Shown here piece after piece: positions 45,218 through 55,575 of a stretch of DNA of 64,000 nucleotides. A program made the translations under genes and the position numbers. The notes beneath the pieces are model-generated. The model was not told the DNA's origin. It saw only the letters and a list, made by a program, of their open reading frames with translations, and made no database searches. Position 1 is the first letter of the stretch; the number at the start of each line of letters is the position of its first letter. Origin of the DNA: Phymorhynchus buccinoides (lineage: Eukaryota; Mollusca; Gastropoda; Neogastropoda; Raphitomidae); assembly GCA_017654935.2 (NCBI GenBank), contig CM065706.1, forward strand, positions 5,028,435-5,092,434, given 5' to 3'.

Positions 45218-45389
45218 CTGATAGAAGCAGTAAAGATGTAGAGTCCCGCACAAGGGGCAGTGAAGACCCCAGTCTCCTCATTGTAGTGTTGGCCCTCGTT
45301 GAAGGTGACGATGTCGAACACCATGGCTCCCTGCTGCTTAGTCTTGCCAACATTCAGACCACGTGCGTCGAAGAGGCGACAGGCTTTGG
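45218..45389 (-). CDS. C1q-domain protein, internal exon (copy B)
   Basis: Same 172-bp exon as 25075-25246 with the C1q core (MVFDIVTFNEGQHYN, GVFTAPCAGLYIFTASI). Acceptor TTTTGCAG|CC at 45390/45389, donor AG|GTAGGG at 45218/45217. The donor has the consensus AG before GT, unlike copy A. Differences from copy A include Arg for Cys in DACGL, Ile for Met in FDMV, Ser for Tyr in TAYI and Arg for Met at the split codon. Confidence 0.85.
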
Positions 45390-45417
45390 CTGCAAAATGA
45401 TCGCCACGTCACACTTT

Positions 45418-45870
45418 AGTATTTAGTATTATTCTAATCACGGAGACTTATCTCGACTATGAAATTCGGGCTGCTCTTCCCTCGGAGAACGCGTCGCCAC
45501 AAGCGCAGCGCCTGCCCATTTTTATTATTATTATTTTTTTAATTATTTTTTTGGGAGGGGAGGGTGAGGAGGAGGGTATGGGGCAGATGTGGGAAACCTA
45601 GCTATCAATCTGGTCATACCAGGCAGCGGGATTTCTCCCTGCTCTTACCAACTTAAAAAAACACCGTCCCGTGGGATTTTTACGTACGTAAAACTTAGCT
45701 TCAAGTCCCCATCCTATCCGAAGGACTTGGACGTTCAGTTCGATTTCCCTGTCGAACTAGAAAGAAAAAGGGCGAGGCCGGGATTCGAACCGGGGTCACT
45801 CGATCACGCCGCGGTCACGCATTGAATTCGGTAGCGCAGACGAACCACTTAGCCACTCTGCCACCTTCCT
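45418..45870 (-). mobile_element. tRNA-derived SINE, type 2 (copy B)
   Basis: Counterpart of 25274-25730 with intact A-box (GGCAGAGTGGCTAAGTGG) and B-box (GGTTCGAATCC) on the minus strand. Confidence 0.85.
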
Positions 45871-46191
45871 TCCCATAGAATACAGGATACAATAGATGTA
45901 GGCCTCCCTGGGCAAGGCATCTCCGCTATAAAACAGATTTGTGTGTGTGTGTGTGTGTGTGTGTTATTAAATACTTGTAGCGGTGCCATAGCCGATGAGG
46001 TTGAACCGAGCGTGGTTACCGCTACACCTATCTGTATTAATTTTTAAAAATCGGGACTTTACTGGTTTCGTACTGCCTCCGGGCATTGCCTCCAGTATTG
46101 TTCCCAACATATTTGTATTTACAAATGTCCCATATGTGTCTGATTCAGACCAAGAGGACGTAAAACACCATTTTCGTCGTCGTCGTCGTCG

Positions 46192-46234
<43 letters not shown>

Positions 46235-46253
46235 TGTGTCTGTGTGTGTGTGT

Positions 46254-46294
<41 letters not shown>

Positions 46295-46655
46295 CAATGG
46301 GAATGTTTGTAGTTTTATTTCTTTGTAAAGCGCCATGAATATAATTGTCTAGAAGCCCAGCTGTTCAGATTAGCACAATTATACTTGATTGGGTCTTTCA
46401 TTTATTTTCGGCAGACAACAGCGTGAGGTTTGGGTAGTCTAGTAGTACAGTGAAAGGTTTAGGAGTTTTTAATGAAACGAACCCTGGATTTTAAAGGAGG
46501 ATCAAGATTATAATATTCAAACTCCGTTCGATTGTTCTTTGTGGCAAACACCAAATCTCAACAATGTACTCTTCATTTTTTCTCTCTTTATTATTGATTT
46601 TTTGGGGGGTGGTGGGTGAGGGATGGGGTAGTAATCAAATCAAATGAACTTCTGC
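45871..46655. repeat. Microsatellites, dispersed repeat and empty LTR site (copy B)
   Basis: (GT)n at about 45941-45963; dispersed repeat 46050-46175; (GTC)n(GT)n at 46177-46290. Around 46553-46562 the single ATCTC marks the site where copy A has the solo LTR. A G-rich tract follows (46601-46625). Confidence 0.75.
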
Positions 46656-47857
46656 AAGAAAAAATATAATAATAATAATAATAATGAGCATTTATATGCG
46701 CTTATTCTTAAACAAGCCCTAAGCGCCTACAATAATAAACAAATAAATGAATAACCCCCCCACAAAACAAAGACAAACAACAACAACAACAACAATAACA
46801 AGCAGTAGAAAATATGAGAATGTCAAACATTTCCTCGCATACACACACACACATGCGTGCGCGCACACAAACGCGCATACACAAACAAAACACACACACA
46901 CACCACACCACACCACACCACACAACACAACACACGTCCGCACAAACCACACACTGCACTCAAACACACGCGCAGAGAAGGGACAAAAATTACTTTCCAA
47001 AAGAACAGAGCAGGCTACGATTTGAAGAGAGTGGTTTTGAGGGAAGACTTAAATGAAGAAAGGGAGTTGGCAGAACGGAGAGGAAGAGGGAGTTTGTTCC
47101 AAGTAGAGGAGGCCTGAAAAGAGAAGGAACGTTCACCGAGAGTCCTGGTGCGGTAACGAGGGATCTGGAGGAGAGAAGTGTCAGAAGAGGAGCGTAACTG
47201 TCTAAGAGGTGTGTAAAGGTTCAGGAGATCAGTGAGATAAGAAGGAGCAAGACCATTCAGGGACTTGTAACAGAGCAGAGAGAGCTTGTAGTCGATACGC
47301 TTTCCAACAGGAAGCCAGTGAAGAGATTCATGAGAGAATTTGGAGCACCTCAGTACAAGGCGAGCAGCATTGTTTTGAATTTTTAAAAGTTTAGCGAGAA
47401 CAGTTTGTGGGCAGCCAGCAAGAAGGGAATTACAGTAATCTAGTCTGGAGAGTACGAAGGCAGAGATGAGAGTTTTGGTAGCTTCCTCGGAAAGAAGATG
47501 TCTTACAGATCCAATGCGCCGAAGTTCTAAGTAACAAGCACGACAGACAGAGGAAATCTGGTTTTGGAAGGAGAGAGTCTGATCAAGTGTGACGCCAAGA
47601 TTGCGTACAGTGGTAGAAGTGTGGATAAGAGAGTTTTCTAACTGGATGGAAGTGGGGACAGAGTTTGCTGACAAGAGTTTCTTGGGTACAATGAAAATCA
47701 TTTCTGAAAAGAAACAAGAGGCAAAGCCTTGAAGGCTCATTCGAACAGGCAGGTGTGGGACAACAACAAAGATTGAGGGGGTGTCTAAAGTACAAGATTG
47801 CCAATAAAATTTTAAAGTACAAATGAAACTATCGTTAATGGATATAACTAAAAACAA
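46656..47857 (-). pseudogene. CR1/L2-like LINE 3' fragment (copy B)
   Basis: Counterpart of 28228-29412, here open for 280 codons (47857-47015). It encodes LSRLDYCNSLLAGCP, LLKIQNNAARLVLRCSKF, HESLHWLPVGKRIDYKLSLL and FSFQASSTWNKLPLPLR. A 15-bp deletion relative to copy A removes five residues before ESLHWLP. The open frame lacks the endonuclease and RT catalytic parts. (AAT)n and the GCGCTTA-type tail lie at its 3' end (about 46665-46735). Confidence 0.85.
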
Positions 47858-47867
47858 AATAAAAAGT

Positions 47868-47926
47868 CCTTGCCGAGAATCGGACCCGGAACCATTGGCA
47901 TGACAGACACTCTACCAATGACAAAA
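47868..47926 (-). ncRNA. tRNA-like (SINE head) sequence next to the CR1/L2-like fragment (copy B)
   Basis: Same sequence as 29447-29503 (CATTGGTAGAGTGTCTG and GGGTCCGATTCTCGG on the minus strand). SINE head or tRNA pseudogene. Confidence 0.5.
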
Positions 47927-48168
47927 ATATATCGAGGCTTTCATTGTTGATGAGTTTCTTAACTCATGTTGCCTGTTGAATACTCTCTAACCCACTAATC
48001 TAAAATGTTATATGTTTGTTATCTGTTTACAGTGTTGTTTTAAGTATTTAATTATTCAAATCATTATTGTTTGAAAGCTTGCATAGACATCTACATGTGT
48101 GCAAAGTTTGAACAATGTACGCCTTCTATTTCCCGAGAACATGCCAACGTTAAAGTTTGGAAATTAGA

Positions 48169-48236
<68 letters not shown>

Positions 48237-48341
48237 AGACCCACAGACCCACCCGAACAACTATTATACTATAGACTCACTTCGTGTTAACTTCGTTAAC
48301 ACGAGTGAGCCAAAAAGGAATTCTCAACCAACAGGTAAATA

Positions 48342-48385
<44 letters not shown>

Positions 48386-48472
48386 GCATGGACGAGGAGT
48401 GTTGCGGAGTTGAGTGTACGCACGCGCGCACACACACACACACACATGCAGAGATAGAATCACTTAGATATC

Positions 48473-48514
<42 letters not shown>

Positions 48515-48586
48515 CAGAGACACAGAGAGAGAGGGGGGGAGAGCGAGAGAGAGAGAGAGAGAAACAGAGACAGAGAGAGCGAGCTC
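47927..48586. repeat. C1q intron with (CA)n and (GA)n microsatellites (copy B)
   Basis: Counterpart of 29504-30165. CA tracts (48171-48233, 48344-48381) are longer and GA tracts (48476-48565) shorter than in copy A. No gene. Confidence 0.8.
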
Positions 48587-48615
48587 TTACAACTTTCCAC
48601 TCATAACCAACTCAC

Positions 48616-50227
48616 CCAGTGTCGTCTTCAGCAAGGCAATGTCTTCAGTATTGGTGCCCACCTCCTTCTGCTTGTCGTTGAGGATGGCCAGCTGACCGTC
48701 AATATTCTGCAGATGTCCCCGGACATTCTGCAACTCGAGGCAAAGGGTCTGCAGCCTGCTAACATCTGTTGCGGAACGGTGGTTGCCATCTGCCTGTGGC
48801 ATGTTGTTGTATACTGCAGATGCGATGACATCTGCCTGCGGATTGTTGACATCTGCTTCCGATTGGTTGTCATCTGCCTGCGGCATGTTGTTATAGTCCG
48901 CAGATTCGTTGTCATCTTCAGGTACGTTGTAATCTGCCTGCGGCATGTTGTTATAGGCCGCAGATTCGTTGTCATCTTCAGGTACGTTGTAATCTGCCTG
49001 CGGCATGTTGTTATAGGCCGCAGATTCGTTGTCATCTTCAGGTACGTTGTAATCTGCCTGCGGCATGTTGTTATAGGCCGCAGATTCGTTGTCATCTTCA
49101 GGTACGTTGTAATTTGCCTGCGGCATGTTGTTATAGGCCGCAGATTCGTTGTCATCTTCAGGTACGTTGCAATCTGCCGGCGGCATGTTGTTATAGGCCG
49201 CAGATTCGTTGTCATCTTCAGGTACGTTGCAATCTGCCGGCGGCATGTTGTTATAGGCCGCAGATTCGTTGTCATCTTCAGGTACGTTGCAATCTGCCGG
49301 CGGACAGCGCAATTCGGCATTGAAATCTGCCCATGAGTGAAAGGACACATCTGCTTCCAATTGGTCGCGATCTCTCTGCGGATTGTCCACACCTGCTTCC
49401 GATTGGTCGCGATCTCTCTGCGGATTGTCGACACCTGCTTCCGATTGGTCGCGATCTCTCTGCGGATTGCCGACACCTGCTTCCGATTGGTCGCGATATC
49501 TCTGCGGATTGCCGACACCTGCTTCCGATTGGTCGCGATCTCTCTGCGGATTGTCGACATCTGCTTCAGACTGGTTGCGATATGCCTGCAGCTTCTCTAC
49601 ATCCGCAGCACACTGGCTGCAGTTTGACTGCAGCTGAGACATCTGCATCACCAGTCCGTCGACTTTGCTGATGATTTCTTTGATCTCGATGTAGGGAGGT
49701 TCCGCCCCGTCTGGCGGCTTTGTCTGACAACCAGGGCTGGTACCCTGCATCATCTCTGCCTTCATCTTCTCTTGCCCCTCTCTCAGCCGGTTCTGATCCG
49801 AAATAATTTCGTCGTGATCGGCATTAAAGGCATCTAGATACACTTTCAGCGCGGCAAAGTCCTCTTCAAGAACCGACTGACTGTCCCGCAGCTTCGAGAC
49901 GCTCGGCTGAAGCTGCTCATGATCTTTCTGAAGTTGGCTGTGGTTGTCTCGGAGTAGTGTATGATCTCTTTGAAGCTGAGAATGATCCTCTCGGAGGGAC
50001 GTGAACTGAGCGTGAAGATGGGAGATTTCGTTGGAAAGCTCATCGTTCTTCTTGTGCATGTCGACGTACAAGAGCGAGGTCTTTTCTTCCAGGTGGGCGA
50101 ACTTTGCAGTGAGGTCTTCTAACGTCCTGGTCATCCTAACTTCGTTCGTGAACATCTTGGGTTTGGGTGGAGGGTTAGGTTTAGGTCGGAGATGAGATGA
50201 GACTTTAGACTTTGCTTGATCTCCCAT
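48616..50227 (-). CDS. C1q-domain-containing protein, coiled-coil and VNTR exon (copy B)
   Basis: The 1612-bp exon encodes residues 1-537 of a predicted 677-residue protein. Same design as 30195-31722: start MGDQAKSKVSS, heptad coiled coil, 14-residue repeats (five here, GNPQRDRDQSEAGV type), seven 20-residue repeats, second coiled coil, donor CTGG|GTGAGT at 48616/48615 in phase 1. The 84-bp difference from copy A is exactly two 42-bp repeats. Other changes are few (for example LNDKQKEV for LNDMQKEV). The possible acceptor upstream (CTCTTTGCAG) ends at 50312. Together with 45218-45389 and 40469-40718 the coding length is 2034 bp, in frame to the stop. Confidence 0.75.
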
Positions 50228-50310
50228 CTTGATTTTGGCTGTTGGTCGTAGCTGTTTTAAACGTTTCAGAATTTGCTGAGAATGTCTGTTCAAATGTCAC
50301 TGAAGAATGA

Positions 50311-50484
50311 CCTGCAAAGAGCAATGGAGATATTAGTTTGGATTTTGTTTTTTACGGAGTGAAAAGTAAAGAGTGTGCATTGAATGTGTATGTGTGTGGG
50401 GTAACACTCCCTTGCTGCTGCTGCTGATGTGTGTGCGTGGGTGTTTGTGTGTGTGTGTGTGCGTGCGTGCGCGCGCGCGCGCGC

Positions 50485-50532
<48 letters not shown>

Positions 50533-51068
50533 TGTGAGAGAGAGAGCAAGAAGAGTAGATTGCTTCTAATTGGTATGAGGGAGAGAGAGAGGGATACGAA
50601 CACAGAGAGAGACAGAGAGAGACAGACATACAAACAGACGTACAGAGAGAACACTGAACACTGAACTGTTTTAATGTCATTGGCTTACATAGCTTAGATG
50701 ACATAGGGTGCGCATAGAACAAAATATCAATTAAGGAGTTAAAAATAAAATAAAACAAAATAAAAACAAATTAATGTCTATCTCGACTATCCAATCATAA
50801 TATTATATCAATCAAGCATATCACAACCATTATGTGAGTTAAATTATTCGATGAAAAAGGAAATAAACAAAAGCAAAATATTGTCTATCTCGACCATCCA
50901 ATCATATATCAAAACAAAACATATCGCATACTTCTACCATATGTGAAGTAAGTTGTTCAAAGGAAATAAAAGCAAAATAATGTTTATCTGATCATCCAAT
51001 CCTACATCAAGTATCAAGCATATCACACTCTCATAACACAAGTGAACTAAGTTATTCAAGACTTTTAA
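50311..51068. repeat. Upstream region of the C1q exon (copy B)
   Basis: Counterpart of 31806-32551: GT/GC tract (50441-50535), GAGA/CAGA repeats, then three related AT-rich ~90-bp units (CTATCTCGACTATCCAATCA). No exon recognised. Confidence 0.6.
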
Positions 51069-51997
51069 TTAAGAACTAATGTTTTGTCCATGTTCTTCTT
51101 GCAATTGCTTTTGTTTTGTTCTAATATTCAAAGCTTCTGCAATATATTTGGCAAGGGATTTGATAGATTCGTCATCATAGTTCATTTTTAACACTCCAAC
51201 TAAATCCATATATACTGCAACACTTTTTTCAAAACAATTACACTTCTTTCTAATCGCATCATATTTTTTACAACAAAATAAAAAGTGTATATCATCTTCT
51301 TTATAAAAACACACATTGGACAGGGAGAAATTACGGATATATCATCATCATGAAACCATTGTTTATGTGCATTCAAGCATCTAGTTCTGGACCCAAACCT
51401 GGCTAGACATACTCTATGCCATCTATTGTTTACAACTATTAGATATTTCTCAGCTTCAAATACATCTTTAAATCTATAGTACCAATCATACTTATCTGAA
51501 CTTTCAATTTTGGAGTGCCAATTTTGCTGATAGGAAGCAATAATTCTGTCTTTAAATTCAATAATAAATCAATTCTCACTTCCCACCCCCTGACGTAGCC
51601 ATACAATTCCAAACCCATGCGTAGTTAAAAAATTCTGTTCACACAATATACCCAATTTTCCTTTCTTTTTTCATGTTCATTTAATAACATTTGATAGGCC
51701 TGTTTACTAAGTCTGGATAGATAGTTTTAACAACGTGAGCCAGTATTTTATACATTTAACATAGGTTCTAAACATACATCATGCACATTGTTAAAAACAC
51801 TACTAAAATGATCAAACCATTCATTTCTTGTAATTGTACACTGTCCACTAGCTCTAGGAGAAACTGAACGCACAGTGTCCCAAAACTTCTTAGGATTATT
51901 TACATTGTTTTGCAATGAATACAAGATATTATATTTGTGCGTTTTCCTTTTAAGATCTAGCAAGTCCTTATACTCTTTTCTTTTTTCACAATAAGCC

Positions 51998-52710
51998 ATC
52001 CTATCAGTGTCCAGGTGGGATCTACCAGACTGATGCAAGTCCTTGCACTCTTTTCTTTCTTCACAATAAGCCATCCTATCAGTGTCCAGGTGGGATCTAC
52101 CAGACTGATGCAAGTCCTTGTACTCTTTTCTTTTCTTCACAATAATCCATCCTATCAGTGTCCAGGTGGGATCTACCAGACTGATGCAAGTCCTTGCACT
52201 CTTTTCTTTCTTCACAATAAGCCATCCTATCAGTGTCCAGGTGGGATCTACCAGACTGATGCAAGTCCTTGTACTCTTTTCTTTCTTCACAATAAGCCAT
52301 CCTACCAGTGTCCAGGTGGGATCTACCAGACTGATGCAAGTCCTTGTACTCTTTTCATTTGTCACAATAATCCATCCTATCAGTGTCCAGGTGGGATCTA
52401 CCAGACTGATGCAAGTCCTTATACTTTTCTTTTTTCACAATAAGCCATCCTATCAGTGTCCAGGTGGGATCTACCAGACTGATGCAAGTCCTTGTACTCT
52501 TTTCTTTTTTCACAATAAGCCATCCTATCAGTGTCCAGGTGGGATCTACCAGACTGATGCAAGTCCTTATACTTTTCTTTTTTCACAATAAGCCATCCTA
52601 TCAGTGTCCAGGTGGGATCTACCAGACTGATGCAAGTCCTTGTACTCTTTTCTTTTTTCACAATAAGCCATCCTACCAGTGTCCAGGTGGGATCTACCAG
52701 ACTGATGTAG
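51998..52710 (-). repeat. Ten-unit 75-bp coding tandem array inside the LINE linker
   Basis: GTGTCCAGGTGGGATCTACC recurs ten times (about 52008, 52083, 52159, 52234, 52309, 52384, 52457, 52532, 52605, 52680). Units are mainly 75 bp and encode LHQSGRSHLDTDRMAYCEKR-type 25-residue peptides on the minus strand. A few units of other length (73-76 bp) shift the frame. In ordinary LINEs of this type the linker has one such segment. Copy A has lost the whole array. Confidence 0.95.
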
Positions 52711-53760
52711 TTTCCTGCGTAACAGTGTTCTTGCTTGCTTACATTCAAGATCAAACCATACTTTTGTCTTTTCTGACCCAACATAAATAGTTTTTTTCAT
52801 GCACTCACCAGCGTGAACAAAACACTAATTAAATTTGCTGAGTGCTAAGTTGATATCAATCTGAATGAGTGATATCGCTTCCTCAAGAGTAGTCTTTACA
52901 CATTCGTCTTGCATAATATGATAGAACATGTCATGCTTATTATCGTCCCATACATATTTGTTAACTGGCACAGCTTTCTGAATAGAGTCTAATCCATAAT
53001 TAGTAAACCCGACCGAAGTATTAACATAAAGTTCGACTGCTGCATGTTTTGATTCTATCATAGGGACCACCCGGAAGTAGTTACATCTTTCTAATAACAG
53101 GTTTGACATAACAAAATAATCAAGCACACTACAACCACTGGTAGATATGTAAGTGTATTCACCAGAAAAAGAATGTGATACTAACCCATTCACTATACAA
53201 AGATCATATTGTTCACATACATAAATCAGGTAACGACCAAAAGGATTAATTACACTATCCAGTGATGTACGCACATTATAAGAATTATTATTTGTATCAG
53301 TTGGGTCAAACGATGCCCGCAAGTCATAAAAGTCATTGTCCATGCCATATCTCTGGCCATTCAAAGAACCAGTTCGTGAGTTCAAATCACCACAGATAAT
53401 AATTGGGGCATCATTGTACTCTTTAGTGAGATCCAGCAGACAGTCTTCTAACATGCTAATGCCATTATATATTTCTGTCTCTTGGTAATATGGCGAATGT
53501 TCAGGGGGAATGTAAACACCAATCAATAGACAATCTGAAAGTGTACCCATGAGTTCGCGGGAATTTTTTAACACAACAAAATTATCTATTTCACACTCAA
53601 CTCTACTTACATACTTACTTAAAGTTTTTCTGACAAGGAAGACCACGCCACCTGAAAGACGGCCAGGCACACTATCTGATACCTTTACACCTGGTGAAAC
53701 ATATGCATCATGTGAAGGGACTAGAGATTCTGGGGAATGTGTGCGAGAAAGTCTCAACCA

Positions 53761-53865
53761 GTAAATGAAAAACACCTCTATCACTACAAATTACTTCTCC
53801 TACTACAATTATTACTCCTACTACTATTACTACCACTATCGCCTCCACACCACTACTACTACTTT
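53761..53865. repeat. ~100-bp insertion duplicated from 54471-54570
   Basis: GTAAATGAAAAACACCTCTA at 53761 is repeated at 54471, and the following ~95 bp of CTA/TTA-rich sequence matches with only a few substitutions. Copy A lacks it (about 34218) and has the uninterrupted LINE sequence, so the 53761 copy is the newer one. Confidence 0.9.
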
Positions 53866-53990
53866 GCAACAAAGTGGGATAGGCCCTATATCCAGTTCGT
53901 TTGCCATACTCCACAGGCACAGGCCTTCAATGTTAAACGAAACAAATTTCAGGGTGCGCTTTGTCACATTATTAGCTCCTGAAACCTGAG

Positions 53991-54152
53991 TTAAGTCATC
54001 GTCATTAATGGATACTAAACTACCATTCTCAGTATCATTTATTTCAGAGTTCATTATGGCATTACCTAGAACATGTGTTTGGGGGGTTTCATGGTTTGGC
54101 ATAGTATGAGTCATGGGATTATCTAACACTTGAGGGGATCTAGCGCGGGAAT

Positions 54153-54197
<45 letters not shown>

Positions 54198-54559
54198 CAG
54201 ACTCAGACTCAGACTCAGAATTCAGATACTTTATTTTACAAGGATAAGAATTTAGGCTGGGCCTATTCTTCCATTCTGTCCTTGGTTCTAAGCATACAAT
54301 ACATAACTACTACTATAAATGAACATTGAGAACACAGGAACATCGCCAACAGAAACAACAAACTGACAGTAATATAGCAACGACACGGTAGGCAGAGCAT
54401 CAACATCAGCAATAAAAACAAAACAAAACTGAAAAATAACCAACCAAATAAACAAACAAGCAAATAAGTAAATGAAAAACACCTCTATCACTACAAATTA
54501 CTTCTCCTACTACCATTATTACTCCTACTACTATTACTACCACCATCGCCTCCACACCA

Positions 54560-54593
<34 letters not shown>

Positions 54594-54832
54594 GACTCCA
54601 TCACCACCATCACTACTACTACCGCTACTCACTACCACTACTACTAATACAGTGCCACAATAATATAACATTGACATGGTACGCAGAACATCACCATCAG
54701 TAATAAGGACAAGCAAAACAGAAACCAACTGACCAAACAAAGACATAAAATTAATGAAACAAAGAGAAAAACAAAACAAAAATTACTTCCACCCACCACA
54801 ATTTTCTTCATCTACTACTACTACTACTACTA

Positions 54833-54874
<42 letters not shown>

Positions 54875-54880
54875 ACTACT
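53991..54880. repeat. (GA)n, (GACTCA)n and long CTA/ACT trinucleotide tracts
   Basis: The LINE 5' part runs to about 54140, then (GA)n (54152-54194) and ACTCAG repeats (54195-54220) followed by AATTCAGATACTTTATTTTA, a common mollusc repeat end. CTA-rich tracts lie at 54500-54650 and 54810-54880. Two related pieces (about 54285-54470 and 54650-54780) share AATATAGCAACGACACGGTA-like phrases. No gene. Confidence 0.7.
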
Positions 54881-55215
54881 ACTTATTTATTATTTATTAA
54901 AAAAAAAAACACCTTAATACAGCCCATAGCCTTAAAGCTCAATGCGCTTTACAAAAACAATAAAAAGTTAAAAAAAAGCCCAAAAAAAATGTGATTCAAC
55001 ACACAGCACACACACACACATATAGGCGCGCAAGCGGAAACATGCAAAATATATGCATATTATATCAGTAATACACATTGAATGAAGAAAATGTACAATA
55101 ACTCCTTATCCATGTAAACAATCAAAACAACAACTTTTAACTAACAATAGATGTGATGCACGCACATTCGCACACGCACGCACACGCACACGCACGCACG
55201 CACACGCACGCACGC

Positions 55216-55253
<38 letters not shown>

Positions 55254-55285
55254 ACACCACACCACACACACAACACACACACTCA

Positions 55286-55322
<37 letters not shown>

Positions 55323-55341
55323 GTGAACACACACAGTACTC

Positions 55342-55392
<51 letters not shown>

Positions 55393-55512
55393 CAAGCAAA
55401 TATGCAAGCAAAGACAATCATGATTTCATTAAGTGAAAAACATGATTAAAAGAATTACGTTACATTAACATAATCACACAATACAATAATGCATGCAACA
55501 CATAATTATGTC

Positions 55513-55575
<63 letters not shown>

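Larger units (their letters stand above)
35450..53990. repeat. Copy B of the ~19-kb segment (copy A 15190-34355)
   Basis: Begins at the gap edge (AAAAAAGAGAATTCAGACCC, compare 15195) and follows copy A to GCTCCTGAAACCTGAGTTAA (53990). It lacks the solo LTR and the MITE at the copy A site, has the MITE at 42608, five instead of three 42-bp coding repeats, and an intact LINE-internal array (51998-52710). The first ~2.4 kb (35450-37850) carries many single-base insertions relative to copy A; farther in, the match is much closer. Confidence 0.95.
51069..54150 (-). pseudogene. LINE with intact-looking endonuclease and missing RT (copy B)
   Basis: On the minus strand the frame opens near 54129 and reaches RTLKFVSFNIEGLCLWSMAN, the start of an endonuclease. 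A ~100-bp CTA-rich insertion (53765-53865) and an extra C near 53733 disrupt it. From 53784 to 52825 the endonuclease is open: RLSGGVVFLVRKTLSKYV, GVYIPPEHSPYY, IIICGDLNSRTG, SGCSVLDYFVMSN. A single in-frame TAG (52827-52825) separates it from MKKTIYVGSEKTKVWFDLEC, the linker, then a tandem array, KRKTHKYNILYSLQNNVNNP, KKFWDTVRSVSPRASG and NEWFDHFSSVF. The RT catalytic part is absent. The remainder (51730-51069) matches the RT C-terminal region ending with a Cys motif (CFYKEDDIHFLFCCKKYD). Confidence 0.8.
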
